Shown here one piece after another: positions 8,645 through 18,300 of a stretch of 64,000 nt of DNA. Each line of letters begins with the position of its first letter. Position 1 is the stretch's first letter. The DNA is from Nocardia thailandica NBRC 100428. GTDB lineage: Bacteria; Actinomycetota; Actinomycetes; Mycobacteriales; Mycobacteriaceae. Both the position numbers and the translations under genes were made by a program. The stretch is taken from contig NZ_BAGK01000244.1 in the NCBI RefSeq assembly GCF_000308795.1, positions 1 through 64,000 on the forward strand, in the 5' to 3' direction. The notes beneath the pieces are model-generated. The model saw nothing but the letters and a program-made list of their open reading frames with translations. It did not search any database and was not told where the DNA came from.

Positions 8645-9499
8645 TCACACCACCTGAGGGGGGAAGACGGCGGCGTAGATCTGGGTGATCGCCACGTTGA
8701 CGCCGAGGAGCATGACGGTGGAGCTGACCACCGCGGAGTTCACCGCGTTGGCGACGCCACCCGGGCCGCCGCGGGCGTTGAGGCCGCAGTCGCAGGCGAT
8801 GATCGAGGCGATCAGACCGAAGAGGACCGACTTGAGCAGCGCCACCGCGAGGTCGCGGGTGACCGCGAAGGAGGCGAAGGTGCTCATGTAGGAGCCGGGG
8901 GTGCCGCCCTGGGCGAAGATGTTGAACATGTAGCCGGTCAGGAAGCCGACGAACACGACGAAGCCGCAGAGCAGGAAGCTGACGAGCATCGCGGCGCCGA
9001 GGCGGGGGGCCACCAGGCGGCGCAGGGGGTCGACGCCCATGACCTTCATGGCGTCGATCTCCTCGCGGATGGTGCGGGAGCCGAGGTCGGCGCAGATGGC
9101 CGAACCGACGGCGCCCGCGATCATCAGCGCGGTGACCAGGGGCGCGCCCTGCTGGATGATGCCGAGGCCGTTCGCGGCGCCGATGAACGACGTGGCGCCG
9201 ACCTGGCTGGCGACCGCGCCGACCTGGATCGAGACGATCACCGCGATCGGGATGGCCACGAGCAGGGTGGGCGCCGCGGCCACGCTGGCCATGAAGGCGC
9301 ACTGGCGGACGAACTCACCGAAGGGGAAGCGCCGACGGAAGATCGCGACGATCAGCTCCGTGATCGCCTCGACACCCATCGTGATCTGCCGGCCGAAGGT
9401 CTCGAGCGATCGCTTGGGATGCTCTTCCCACAGGTCCTTCGTCCAGTCGACAGCCTCACTGAGGCGTGAACGCGTGGGTGGACTCTCCGTCGACTGCAC
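8645..9499 (-). CDS. yrbEA: MlaE/YrbE family ABC permease, first copy (YrbEA)
   Basis: About 284 aa from GTG 9499, chosen because a GAGAGGGG ribosome site lies 8 bases upstream; the frame is open further up, to 9622, without a better site. The membrane core carries the MlaE signature LGSRTIREEIDAMKVMGVDPLRRLVAPR, parallel to YrbEB. It is the first gene of the Mce operon, facing a 516-bp divergent region shared with the secreted protease gene. Confidence 0.93.
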   Translation of the reverse strand: MQSTESPPTRSRLSEAVDWTKDLWEEHPKRSLETFGRQITMGVEAITELIVAIFRRRFPFGEFVRQCAFMASVAAAPTLLVAIPIAVIVSIQVGAVASQVGATSFIGAANGLGIIQQGAPLVTALMIAGAVGSAICADLGSRTIREEIDAMKVMGVDPLRRLVAPRLGAAMLVSFLLCGFVVFVGFLTGYMFNIFAQGGTPGSYMSTFASFAVTRDLAVALLKSVLFGLIASIIACDCGLNARGGPGGVANAVNSAVVSSTVMLLGVNVAITQIYAAVFPPQVV

Positions 9500-10015
9500 T
9501 ACTTCAACCCCTCTCGACGCCGGTTCCACAGGCCCCGACGCTTGCTTTGCTCGATGCACCTTACTACGGAGTAGCGCAGAACACACCACCGACATGTGAT
9601 TGGTGTCATAGATCGAGGTCACTGTCCGGAAAGGCTATGAGGCGGGCCACGTCAGACCCTACGCGGGTAATTCGATGGCCTCAGGATCACAGTCGCCGTG
9701 TCGCTTTTCTCCGACACTTCCCAGTACCACGGCCCGGGGATTCGATTTAGTCGAATAACCGTCATTCAAAACGAATACTCACCGAAAAACCCGGCACATC
9801 ACGAACAGAACTCGAACCGCGGGCCCCGCGGTCACGATTTCGATAGTTCCCCGCTATCACCGAACGCGTGACGGGCGGTACTGGTAAGCAGCTAACCGGA
9901 CGAACTCGCGGTCCGTTTGCTCCCCGGCACCAGTACGGGGCACGCCCGGGACCGAATACAGGCACGATAGCCATCATCGATTGATATCGTGCGGGCTTCC
10001 GACCTCTGGAGGGAC
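9500..10015. promoter_or_regulatory. Divergent regulatory region of the mce operon and S1 protease
   Basis: No convincing gene lies in these 516 bases. Base composition is more AT-rich than the neighbours around 9740-9780. Three perfect inverted repeats are visible: ATTCGA-N5-TCGAAT (9740-9756), ACCGCGG-N3-CCGCGGT (9816-9832) and GATAG-N7-CTATC (9842-9858). A fourth weak one, TACT-N4-AGTA, sits near 9563. These are plausible operators for mce or protease regulators, but none matches a known consensus that I can name with confidence. Confidence 0.45.
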
Positions 10016-10678
10016 ATGTTCAGCAAACTCGCCACTGTCCTGGCCGCCGTCCTCGGCGCCGCCCTGCTCAGCTCCGGGGCGGGGACCGCGCACGCGCAAC
10101 CGGGCCCTCCGGTCGTCGGCGGGGGATCGGGCATCGTCATCGACAACCTGTACCAGTGCACCGTCACCACCGTCGGTTTCGACGGCGCGGGCAGGCTGGT
10201 CGGCCTGACCGCGGGTCACTGCGGCGACGGTGGCTCCACCGTGTTCGCCGAGGCCGACCCCGGCTACGGCCCGATCGGGCATTTCGCCTACGCCGACCAC
10301 GACCTCGACTACGCCGTCATCGAGTTCACCCCGGGCCGGATCACACCGGTCAACCGGATCGGCAACGTCACCATCACCGGCACCGGCGCGCCCGCGCCGT
10401 TCCCGAGCATCGTCTGCAAGGAGGGCCGCACCACCGGCAACACCTGCGGCATCAGCTGGGGCGACGTCTTCCAGACGCACACCGAGACCTGGTCGCAGAT
10501 GTGTGTCGTCGAGGGCGACTCCGGCGCGCCGGTGGTCGTCGGGACCACCCTGGTCGGCATGGTGAACGCCTACCTGCTCGTGGCCTGCGCAGGCCCCGAG
10601 GTCGGCACCAACATGAACTCGATCATCGACGACATCAACCGCCGGGGCGGCGTCGGCGCGGGGTATCGGGTCGTCTGA
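10016..10678 (+). CDS. Secreted S1 family (chymotrypsin-fold) serine protease
   Basis: 220 aa from ATG 10016, preceded by GGAGGG; an upstream in-frame GTG at 9989 has no ribosome site. The signal peptide runs to about AGTAHA-QP. The catalytic triad is visible: His in LTAGHCGDG, Asp in DHDLDYAVIEF and Ser in VEGDSGAPVV. Two Cys pairs probably form disulphides (CTVTT.../GHC and VCKEGRTTGNTC). Length and motifs fit small actinobacterial streptogrisin/trypsin-like secreted proteases without a C-terminal anchor. Substrate unknown. It ends 9 bases from the converging lipoprotein gene. Confidence 0.88.
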   Translation: MFSKLATVLAAVLGAALLSSGAGTAHAQPGPPVVGGGSGIVIDNLYQCTVTTVGFDGAGRLVGLTAGHCGDGGSTVFAEADPGYGPIGHFAYADHDLDYAVIEFTPGRITPVNRIGNVTITGTGAPAPFPSIVCKEGRTTGNTCGISWGDVFQTHTETWSQMCVVEGDSGAPVVVGTTLVGMVNAYLLVACAGPEVGTNMNSIIDDINRRGGVGAGYRVV

Positions 10679-10687
10679 CCCGAGGGC

Positions 10688-11326
10688 CTACATCCCCTTG
10701 GCGCAGACCACGAAGTGGCGGTTCGGGTATTCGAAGCCCGTATCCGCCTCGGCCGGGCAGGAATCCACGCTGTCGGCGTTCTCGACGACGCTGACGATCT
10801 TGACCGCCTCGGACGCGGCCTGGCCGCAGTCGATGCGCTTGGGGTCCTCGCCGCCGACGTCCATGCAGCCGCCGACCACCCAGTCGACGTCGAGGCAGAG
10901 GGCGCCGGTCTCGATGCCGTTGAGGGTCTCGTAGTAGGTGGCGTCGCGGTCGGCCACGCAGCCGGAGCTGTTCTTGGACTTGCCGATCACCTTGTAGTTG
11001 GACGAGCGGCTGCCGCACGACGCCTTGGCGATCTTGGCGTTGGTCGTGGTGCCGCCCAGGTCGACGCAGTCGCCGACTTCGGCCTGGAAGTCGGTCGAGC
11101 CGCCGCGGCCGGTGGTGGGCGTCGGCTTGCCGGAGGTCGGCTTGGCCCGGCCGGAGGTCGTCGGCGCGCCCGACTTGGTCGGCGCGGCACCGCTGGTCGC
11201 GGGGACGACGTCGATCGCCGGTTCGGCCTTGCCCTGGATGGTCCCGCCGCAGCCGGCGACGGCGAGGCCGGTCAGGACGACGGCCGCGGCGGCCGTCATC
11301 CGGCCGAGGATCAGTGAACGAGACAT
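10688..11326 (-). CDS. LppU-like lipoprotein
   Basis: 212 aa from ATG 11326. It has a lipoprotein signal with lipobox LAVAGC, a Thr/Ser/Pro/Lys-rich linker (about residues 40-75, TSGAAPTKSGAPTTSGRAKP) and a Cys-rich domain beginning VGDCVDLGGTT. The pattern VGDCV...SCGSRSSNYKVIG recalls mycobacterial LppU, from memory of that protein. Eight cysteines after the lipobox suggest several disulphides. Function unknown. The longer open frame to 11479 would cover the opposite-strand promoter and lacks a signal peptide, so it is not used. Confidence 0.72.
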   Translation of the reverse strand: MSRSLILGRMTAAAAVVLTGLAVAGCGGTIQGKAEPAIDVVPATSGAAPTKSGAPTTSGRAKPTSGKPTPTTGRGGSTDFQAEVGDCVDLGGTTTNAKIAKASCGSRSSNYKVIGKSKNSSGCVADRDATYYETLNGIETGALCLDVDWVVGGCMDVGGEDPKRIDCGQAASEAVKIVSVVENADSVDSCPAEADTGFEYPNRHFVVCAKGM

Positions 11327-11463
11327 AACACGCAATGCATACACGACGAACGCGGTGCGCGTCGACTCGACCGGCGCTCCGCGTTCCGCCCGGCGCGACC
11401 GGCTTCGACCGTTACGCTGGTTGTCCGGCCTCCCGGCCGGTGGCGCATCAGGAGGAGACCCCG

Positions 11464-12741
11464 ATGGTGGCAGCAACATCGGCGGGAGATTTCGGCCCGC
11501 AGACCCGGTCCGGCAAGCAGCGCCTGCGGGCGCCCCGGCAGATGCACGTCGACCCCCGGTTCATCCGGCTGGCCGACCAGTTCTTCGGCATGTTCGGCCA
11601 GACCAGCCGGGGCGGCGGGGCGCTGGCGGTGTACCTGGACGGACGTCCCGTGGTCGATGTGTGGGCGGGCTGGTCGGGCAAGGATCAGCGCTGGACCGGC
11701 GAGAACGTCGCCCTCACCTTCTCGACCGGCAAGGGCGTCGCCGCGACGGTGGTGCACCGGCTCGCCGAGCGCGGCCTGATCGATTACGAGGCGCCGGTCG
11801 CGGAGTACTGGCCGGAGTTCGCCGCGCACGGCAAGGCCGAGATCACCGTCCGCGACGTGCTCTCGCACCGGGCGGGCCTGCACCGGGTGCGCGGGCTGGT
11901 CCCGGGCCGCGAGGGCATCCTCGACTACGACGCGGTGGTCGCCGCGCTCGCCGACAGTCCCGCCGACCCGCGCCGCATCCGCACCTCGGGCTATCACGCG
12001 ATCACCTTCGGCTGGCTGGTCGCCGAGATCGTGTCGCGGGTGACCGGCGACCCGTTCGCCGACGTGCTGCGCCGCGAGATCGCCGAGCCGCTGGGGACCG
12101 ACGAATTCTGGTTCCGGGTACCGGAATCCGAGCGTCACCGGATCGCCAAGATCTTCCCGCACCTCGCGCCGCCGGGTATCCGCTGGAACACCGCCTCCTC
12201 GGTGCTGTCGTGGGTGCGCCCCGTGCGCGGCCTCGCCGAGGCAGGCATGCCGGAGAGCTTCGACGAGCTGGTGCGCGATCCGCGCGTGCACGACGCGGTG
12301 ATGCCGGGCTGGAACGGGGTGTTCTCCGCGCGGGCGCTGGCCCGCATGTACGGCGCGCTGGCCAACGGCGGGGTGGTGTACGGCCCGGACGCCGAGCGTC
12401 CGACGCAGGGACCGGTGCACCTGCTGCGTCCGGAGACGATCGAGACCATCGGCCGCACCCAGCAGGCCGAGAGCCGCGACTACGTGCTGGGTCTGCCGCT
12501 GCGCTTCACCCTCGGCTATCACCGGCCGGTGCTGATGACCAAGCAGCAGCCGCGGACCGCTTTCGGCCACTACGGGATCGGCGGTTCGGGCGCGTACGCC
12601 GATCCGCAGCTCGGCATGTCGGTCGCCTTCGTCACCAACCGCCTGGGGAACGCGGTGACCGCGCTGGGCGACGCGCGCCTGGCCAAGCTGGCCGCGATCG
12701 CGCAGAGCACGGTGCGCCGGGCGAAGGCCGTGCGCGAGTGA
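11464..12741 (+). CDS. Serine hydrolase, beta-lactamase (class C/EstB-like) family
   Basis: 425 aa from ATG 11464 behind AGGAGGAG. The fold motifs are SxxK in LTFSTGKGVAATVVH (nucleophile Ser, general-base Lys), a Tyr motif in SGYHAITFGWLVAEI, and a C-terminal FGHYGIGGSGAYADP segment in place of KTG. That set is typical of esterases/lipases of the EstB/LipE type rather than true beta-lactamases. No signal peptide is visible, so it is probably cytosolic. The P450 gene follows 43 bases later on the same strand and may be co-transcribed. Substrate not predictable. Confidence 0.85.
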   Translation: MVAATSAGDFGPQTRSGKQRLRAPRQMHVDPRFIRLADQFFGMFGQTSRGGGALAVYLDGRPVVDVWAGWSGKDQRWTGENVALTFSTGKGVAATVVHRLAERGLIDYEAPVAEYWPEFAAHGKAEITVRDVLSHRAGLHRVRGLVPGREGILDYDAVVAALADSPADPRRIRTSGYHAITFGWLVAEIVSRVTGDPFADVLRREIAEPLGTDEFWFRVPESERHRIAKIFPHLAPPGIRWNTASSVLSWVRPVRGLAEAGMPESFDELVRDPRVHDAVMPGWNGVFSARALARMYGALANGGVVYGPDAERPTQGPVHLLRPETIETIGRTQQAESRDYVLGLPLRFTLGYHRPVLMTKQQPRTAFGHYGIGGSGAYADPQLGMSVAFVTNRLGNAVTALGDARLAKLAAIAQSTVRRAKAVRE

Positions 12742-12784
12742 ACCGGGATCGAACCGGGGGCCGGTCCGCGACGTAGTACCGGGC

Positions 12785-14119
12785 ATGGACGCCGACGCCG
12801 ACACCTCCGGCCGTGCCGCGCCCCGGCTGCCGCGCTGGTCGCTGCTGCACGGGCTGGCCGCCGGACTGGATTTCGACCGCTATCTGCGTCGGCGGGCGCG
12901 GGAGGGCGATCCCTTCTATTTGTCGTTCCCCGGACTCGCTCCGGTGTTGTTCAGCGGCACCAGCGACGGCGCGCGGGAATTGTTCCGTGCGCCTATCACA
13001 GTCGTGGAACCACCGCGCCCGAATCCGATCGAACCGATGGTCGGAACCGCGTCGTTGATTCTCACTGCGGGGGAACGGCACCGGGCCGACCGCGCAATCA
13101 TCGGACCGAAACTGCACGGTTCCACAATTCGTGATCTCGCCGAAGTGATCAGCGCGGCAACCGAATCGGAGATAAACTGGACCGGCGACCAAATGAACGC
13201 GCTGACCGCGGGCAGGCGCATCACGCTGCGCGTCATTCTCACCGCCGTGTTCGGCCCGCTGCCGGAATCACGGGCACGCGAATTCTCTTCCGCCGTCACC
13301 GATTTCCTCGCCGCATTCATTCCGCCACTGCTGCTGGCGCCCGCCCTGCGGCGCGGCTTCGCCGGGCGGGCACCGTGGGACCGGTTCGTCGCCGCGCGCG
13401 GCCGGCTCGACCGGCTGATCCTGACCGAGGTCGGCCGGCGCCGTCGCGAGCCCGCCACCGCGAGCCCCGACCTGCTCGACCTGCTGCTGGCCACCCGCTA
13501 CGCCGACGGCGCCGCGATGACCGACACCGAACTGTGCGAGCAACTGCGCACGCTGATCGTCGCGGGCCACGAGACGACGGCGACCAGCCTCGCCTGGGCC
13601 TTGTACCACCTGCATCGCGATCCGGAACTGCTCGAGCGGGCGCGCGCCGAGGCGGCCACGGCGACCGATCCGGCCGAGCGGGCGCGCCTGCCGTTCCTCG
13701 ACGGCGTCTGCCTGGAGACCCTGCGGCTGCACCCGCCGGTCCCCATCGTCCTGCGCAGGCTGCGGGAGCCCTGGACGTGGCGCGGTCTCGCGCTACCCGC
13801 CGGGACCACGCTCGGCCTCGCGGTGCCCCTGCTGCACGGCGACCCGGCTACCTTCGAGCAGCCGCGCGTTTTCGACCCCGACCGGTTCGCCACCCGGCGG
13901 TACTCCCCGTTCGAGTACGCGCCCTTCGGCGGCGGGCATCGCCGGTGCGTCGGCGCGGCCCTGGCCGACTACGAGCTGCGCATCGTGCTGGCAACCCTGC
14001 TGGCGGGCCCCCGGTGGGCGCTGCACCCCGCGACCGCACGCGGAGGCGGCCCCCGGGCGGTGCCGCGCAACCTCGCGACCGGCCCGAACCGGGCGATCCA
14101 GCTCACACGAACGCAGTGA
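12785..14119 (+). CDS. Cytochrome P450
   Basis: 444 aa. I-helix oxygen-binding motif AGHETT, K-helix ExxR in LETLRLHPP, PERF-like DPDRF, and the haem-ligand loop FGGGHRRCVG near residue 390. The sequence is soluble, with no membrane anchor, and would need ferredoxin partners that are not encoded nearby. The AGHETT/FGGGHRRC pattern and the length resemble CYP110/CYP135/CYP138-type enzymes. Between about 12,910 and 13,330 codon use is visibly less GC3-biased (TTG, ATA, CCT and ACA occur) than in the rest of the gene, possibly from acquisition or recombination. Substrate unknown. Confidence 0.92.
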   Translation: MDADADTSGRAAPRLPRWSLLHGLAAGLDFDRYLRRRAREGDPFYLSFPGLAPVLFSGTSDGARELFRAPITVVEPPRPNPIEPMVGTASLILTAGERHRADRAIIGPKLHGSTIRDLAEVISAATESEINWTGDQMNALTAGRRITLRVILTAVFGPLPESRAREFSSAVTDFLAAFIPPLLLAPALRRGFAGRAPWDRFVAARGRLDRLILTEVGRRRREPATASPDLLDLLLATRYADGAAMTDTELCEQLRTLIVAGHETTATSLAWALYHLHRDPELLERARAEAATATDPAERARLPFLDGVCLETLRLHPPVPIVLRRLREPWTWRGLALPAGTTLGLAVPLLHGDPATFEQPRVFDPDRFATRRYSPFEYAPFGGGHRRCVGAALADYELRIVLATLLAGPRWALHPATARGGGPRAVPRNLATGPNRAIQLTRTQ

Positions 14120-14389
14120 TTTAGGTCACTTCCGGTTTGGTCGCCGTGACCGCGGGAGAATGGCGCCGCGGCCCGCACCGCGGCCGACTCGCCGCCGTGA
14201 GCGCGGCGTTTCGCCGAAGCCGCTGGGCCGCAATCGGTTCTGTGACCCAGGACACGCAGTTATCGGCGCGTTATCGCCACGCAACGGGGCTGGCACTGTG
14301 TCGCCCCCGCCGGGTAGACATGAGCCTCAGGGGTCGGGGCGTCAGTACCCGTGGAGTCCCGTGTGGACACCACGTCAATCACGAAGATC

Positions 14390-14410
14390 CCGCCCGGTTC
14401 CGGGCGGGAG
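14390..14410 (+). promoter_or_regulatory. GC hairpin overlapping the ribosome site of the L,D-transpeptidase gene
   Basis: CCCGCCCG (14390-14397) and CGGGCGGG (14401-14408) pair perfectly with a GTT loop. The right arm contains most of the GGGAG ribosome-binding sequence (14406-14410) for ATG 14416. The stem could mask the ribosome site. No ligand-binding riboswitch architecture was recognised in the ~295 bases upstream of the gene, and no other gene is seen there. Confidence 0.45.
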
Positions 14411-14415
14411 ATGGA

Positions 14416-15294
14416 ATGGACGAGATACCTATGCATGTTCAGGCAAAGCGTCGCGTGCGCCGCGGCCTGCTGTTGACCGTGGCGATCGCGGCGGCCGGTG
14501 CCGCGGTGCTCGCTCCCGCGCAGGCGGAGCCGATCATCCCCGGACTGGGCAACGGCTCGAGCCAGGGCGCGCTCAGCGAGCCCACCCCGCAGGCCACATT
14601 CGCGCCGCCGAACATCAACATCGCCGACGGCGAGACCGTCGGCGTCGCGCAGCCGATCATCATCACCTTCAAGGAGCCGATCGCCGACCGCGCCGCCGCG
14701 GAGAAGGCCATCAAGGTCACCTCCTCGAACCCGGCGCCGGGCCACTTCTACTGGACCGGTGACAAGCAGGTCCGCTGGCGGCCCGAGGAGTTCTGGCCCG
14801 CCAACACCGACGTGCAGGTCGTCGCCGGTGGCACGACCAGCGCCTTCCGCATCGGCGACGCCTTCATCGCGACCGCCGACGACACCACCCACACCATCAC
14901 CGTCACGGTGAACGGCGAGGTCGTCAAGACCATGCCGACCTCGATGGGCAAGGTCAAGCACGAGACGCCCAACGGCACCTACATCGTCGGCGAGCAGCTC
15001 CGCAAGATGACCATGGACTCCTCCACCTACGGCGTCCCGGTCACCGACCCGGAGGGCTACAAGCTCGAGGTCGAGTACGCCACCCGCATCTCCAACAGCG
15101 GCATCTTCGTGCACGCCGCCCCGTGGTCGGTGGCCCAGCAGGGCGTGTCCAACGCCAGCCACGGCTGCCTGAACGTCAGCACCGAGGACGCGCGCTGGTT
15201 CATGGAGAACTCGCGCCGCGGTGACGCCGTCATCGTGGTGAACACCAACGGCGGCACCCTGAGCGCCTCGGACGGTCTGGGCGACTGGAACTGA
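14416..15294 (+). CDS. L,D-transpeptidase with Ig-like domain
   Basis: 292 aa from ATG 14416 (GGGAG five bases upstream; ATG 14431 is an alternative). Signal peptide or anchor to about APAQA-EP. An Ig-like/BIG domain follows (ITFKEPIADRAAAEKAIKV...RWRPEEFWPANTDVQVVAGG) and then the YkuD catalytic domain with the active-site motif SHGCLNVS and the upstream FVHAAPWS. Such enzymes form 3-3 cross-links in peptidoglycan and attach proteins at the cell surface in mycolata, and are targets of carbapenems. Domain order and size match LdtMt1/LdtMt2-type proteins. A strong hairpin separates it from the converging MMPL gene. Confidence 0.92.
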   Translation: MDEIPMHVQAKRRVRRGLLLTVAIAAAGAAVLAPAQAEPIIPGLGNGSSQGALSEPTPQATFAPPNINIADGETVGVAQPIIITFKEPIADRAAAEKAIKVTSSNPAPGHFYWTGDKQVRWRPEEFWPANTDVQVVAGGTTSAFRIGDAFIATADDTTHTITVTVNGEVVKTMPTSMGKVKHETPNGTYIVGEQLRKMTMDSSTYGVPVTDPEGYKLEVEYATRISNSGIFVHAAPWSVAQQGVSNASHGCLNVSTEDARWFMENSRRGDAVIVVNTNGGTLSASDGLGDWN

Positions 15295-15322
15295 TCCGCC
15301 GGCCGGTTCCGGCGAATACGAC

Positions 15323-15358
15323 ACGGAGCGCGTGTGGCCTCGGCCGCACGCGCTCCGT
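15323..15358. terminator. Bidirectional terminator hairpin
   Basis: Perfect 12-base arms ACGGAGCGCGTG (15323-15334) and CACGCGCTCCGT (15347-15358); the 12 bases between them can pair further through GGCC/GGCC. It sits exactly between the converging transpeptidase and MMPL genes. There is no U-run, as is common in high-GC actinobacteria. Confidence 0.75.
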
Positions 15359-15363
15359 CGTCG

Positions 15364-18300
15364 TCAGGTCGGGACGGGGACCGGTTCGGGTTCGGCGTCG
15401 GCGGGTGATTCGGTCGCCTTCGCGCGGAAGAGCGCGCCGGGCCACCAGTTCCATCTTCCGGCGAGCAGCGCGGCCGAGGGGATCGTCACGGTGCGCACGA
15501 CCAGGGTGTCGAGCAGCAGCCCGACCGCGATGGTGAAACCGATCTGGGCGATGTTGGTGACGTCGGAGAGCATGAGCGCGAACATCGTGATCGCGAAGAC
15601 CACCCCGGCGGTGGTGATGACCCCGCCGGTGCGGGTGAGCGCCCTGGCCACCGCCGCCTTCAGGCCGTCGCCGGGCGCGGCGAGCAGCTCGTCGCGGACC
15701 CGGGACATGAGCAGCAGGTTGTAGTCGGCGCCGACCGCGGTCAGCGCGATGAACGACATGGCGGGCACCGCCCAGTGCAGCGGCACGTCGAGCAGGTGCT
15801 GCCAGACGAGCACGCTGAGCCCGAGCGCGGCCAGGTACGACAGCAGCACGGTCCCGAACACGTACAGCGGCGCGATCAGGCTGCGCAGCGTGACGGCGAG
15901 GACCAGCAGGATCAGGGCCGAGGCCGCGGCGACGATGGTGCCCAGGTCGCCGAAGGCCAGGGCGCGCAGGTCGGTGTAGGTGGCGGCCAGCCCACCCGCG
16001 GCGATGCCCGCGCCCGCCAGGGAGGTCCGCGCCGCGGCCGTGTTCGCGACCTCGGTGACCTGCCGGGCCAGCGCCATGCCCTCGGTGCTGAACGCGTCGG
16101 CCGTGCCGATGATCATCAGGCGGGCGGAACGACCGTCGGGGGAGAGGTAGAACCGCGCCGCCGTGGTCAGATCCTGGTTCGCGAGCGCGAAGTCGGGGAT
16201 GTGGAAGCCGCCGGCGGCGGGGGAGATGGTCTGGTTGTGCCGCAGGCCGTTCAGCAGGCCGACGGCCTGGCCGAGCCCGTCGGGGAGTTCGTCGAAGGCG
16301 GCGTTCAGCTGACCGACGCCGCCGCGCAGCTGCCCGGTGCCCGCGGCCAGCTCGTCGGCGCCGCCGCGTGCCCGGCCGATGCCCGCGCCCAGCGTGCCCA
16401 GCCCCTGGTGCAGCCGGTCCTGCCCGTCGGCCAGCGCGACCGAACCCTGCCGCGCCGCGCGGAGTCCGGTGAGCAGCTCGCCGAGACCGGTGGCCAGCTG
16501 GGCGTTGCCGTCGGCGAGGGTGCGCATGCCGTCGCGCAACCGGCCGACCTCGCCCAGCGGGCCCGCGTCGAGGGCGCCGAGAGCGGCCCGCGCGGCCGAG
16601 CACAGCGGGCTGGCCGCGCAGTTCGGTTCCGCGGCGACCAGCGCCCGCAGGGCGGCGACGGCGTCGAGGGAGCCCTGCGCGGGCGCGAGGCTCGCGTCGA
16701 CCCCGGCCGCCAGTTCGGCGCTGCCCGCGCGGAGTCGCTGGGCGCCGGTCTCGAGCTGGGCGGCGCCGTCGACCAGCCGGTCCAGCCCGCCGACCAGGGT
16801 GCGGGTGCCGTCGACGAGCTGGGCCGAGCCCTGCCCCGCCTGGTCCGACCCGGCCGCGAGGGCGCCGAGGCCGCCGGCCAGGGCGGTCGCGCCGTCGTCG
16901 AGTCTGCCGGCCCCGTCGGACAGGCGGGCGAGGTCGGGACGCGCGCCGGCGAGCCGGTCCCCGGCGGCGGCGAGCCGGTCGCTCACCAGCCCGAGCTGGC
17001 CGTCCACGGCCGCCTCGGGGATGGGCGTCCCGAGCGGACGGGTGATCGAGCGCACCGAGGCGACACCGGGCAGCCGGGCGATCTCGGTCGCCAGGGTCTC
17101 CAGCGCGGCGTAGTCGGCGGAGTTGCGCAGGTCGCGGTCGGACCGGACCAGCAGGTAGGTGGGCAGCAGTTCGTTGGCGGGGTAGTGCGCCGCCGCGGCG
17201 GCGTAGCCGCGATTGCTCGGGGTGTCCGCGGGCTGGGTGGCGCGTTCGTCGTAGCTCAGGGCCAGGCTCGGCAGCACCGCGATCAGGACCGCGATCACCG
17301 CCAGCGACGCGGCCAGCATCCGGGCCGGGTGGGCGGTCACCACCGCGGCGAGCCGCTGCCAGTAGCCCACCGGGTTGCGGCGCGCGCGGGGTTCGGCCAG
17401 CCCGAAGTCGGCCGCGATGGCCAGCAGGGCGGGGGCGAGGGTGATCGCGGCGAGGACGGTCACGCCGACGCCGACCGCGCAGGGGATGCCGATGGTGCGG
17501 AAGACCCCGATGCGGGTGGCGGCCATCGTCGCGCAGGTCAGCACGACGATGAGCCCGGAGGCCAGCACCACCGGGGTGATCCGGCGGTAGGCGGCGAGGT
17601 AGGCGGGGCGCGCGGCCAGCCCTTCGCGGCGGGCCTCGTGGTAGCGGCTGATCAGGAAGATCGCGTAATCGGTTCCCGCGCCGAGGATCAGGGCCGAGAG
17701 CAACGCGACGGAGAAGATCGAGGTGGGCAGCCCGTGCTGACCGAGCACCGAGACGACGGGCCGGGACGCGCCGAGCGCGAGCCCGATGGTCATCAGCGCG
17801 ACCATGGTCGACGACAGCGAGCGATAGGTGGCCAGCAGCAGCAACGTGATCAGTACCACGGTAAGGAGGGTGATCACGGTCAGCGCGCGGTGGATGCCGT
17901 CGAGTTCGTCGGAGAAGGTGGGCGCCGGTCCGGTGATGTCGGCCGAAAGGCCCGGTGGCCTCGGCGTTTCCGCGATCGTTTCGCGCACGGCGCCGAGCGA
18001 GGCGGTGGCCTGGTTGGTTCCGGTGTCCCCGACCAGCCGGATCGGCAGGTAGACCGCCCGCCGGTCGCCGCTGAGCACCGAGCCTGCCGTGACCGGCGAC
18101 GACCACAGGTCCATCACCGATTCGACCCGCGCCCGGTCGGCGGACAGCGCGGCGACGACGCGGTCGTAGTAGGCGCGGTCGGCGGCGGTGAGTTCGCCGT
18201 CCCGGGTGAGCACGAGGTACGCGCCGCCGGAGCTGCGCGATTCGCCGAACTGCTCGCCCATGTCGGCCAGCACCCGCGCGGCGGGTGTATCGGCCGGGAC

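Noticed and set aside
11464..12741. True beta-lactamase (resistance) gene
   Set aside because: No signal peptide, a YxA-type Tyr motif instead of YxN and no KTG; it fits the esterase/serine-hydrolase branch.
14120..14415. A c-di-AMP (ydaO-type) riboswitch before the cell-wall enzyme gene
   Set aside because: Such riboswitches often precede cell-wall genes in Actinobacteria, but the conserved core segments were not found; only a ribosome-site hairpin is visible.
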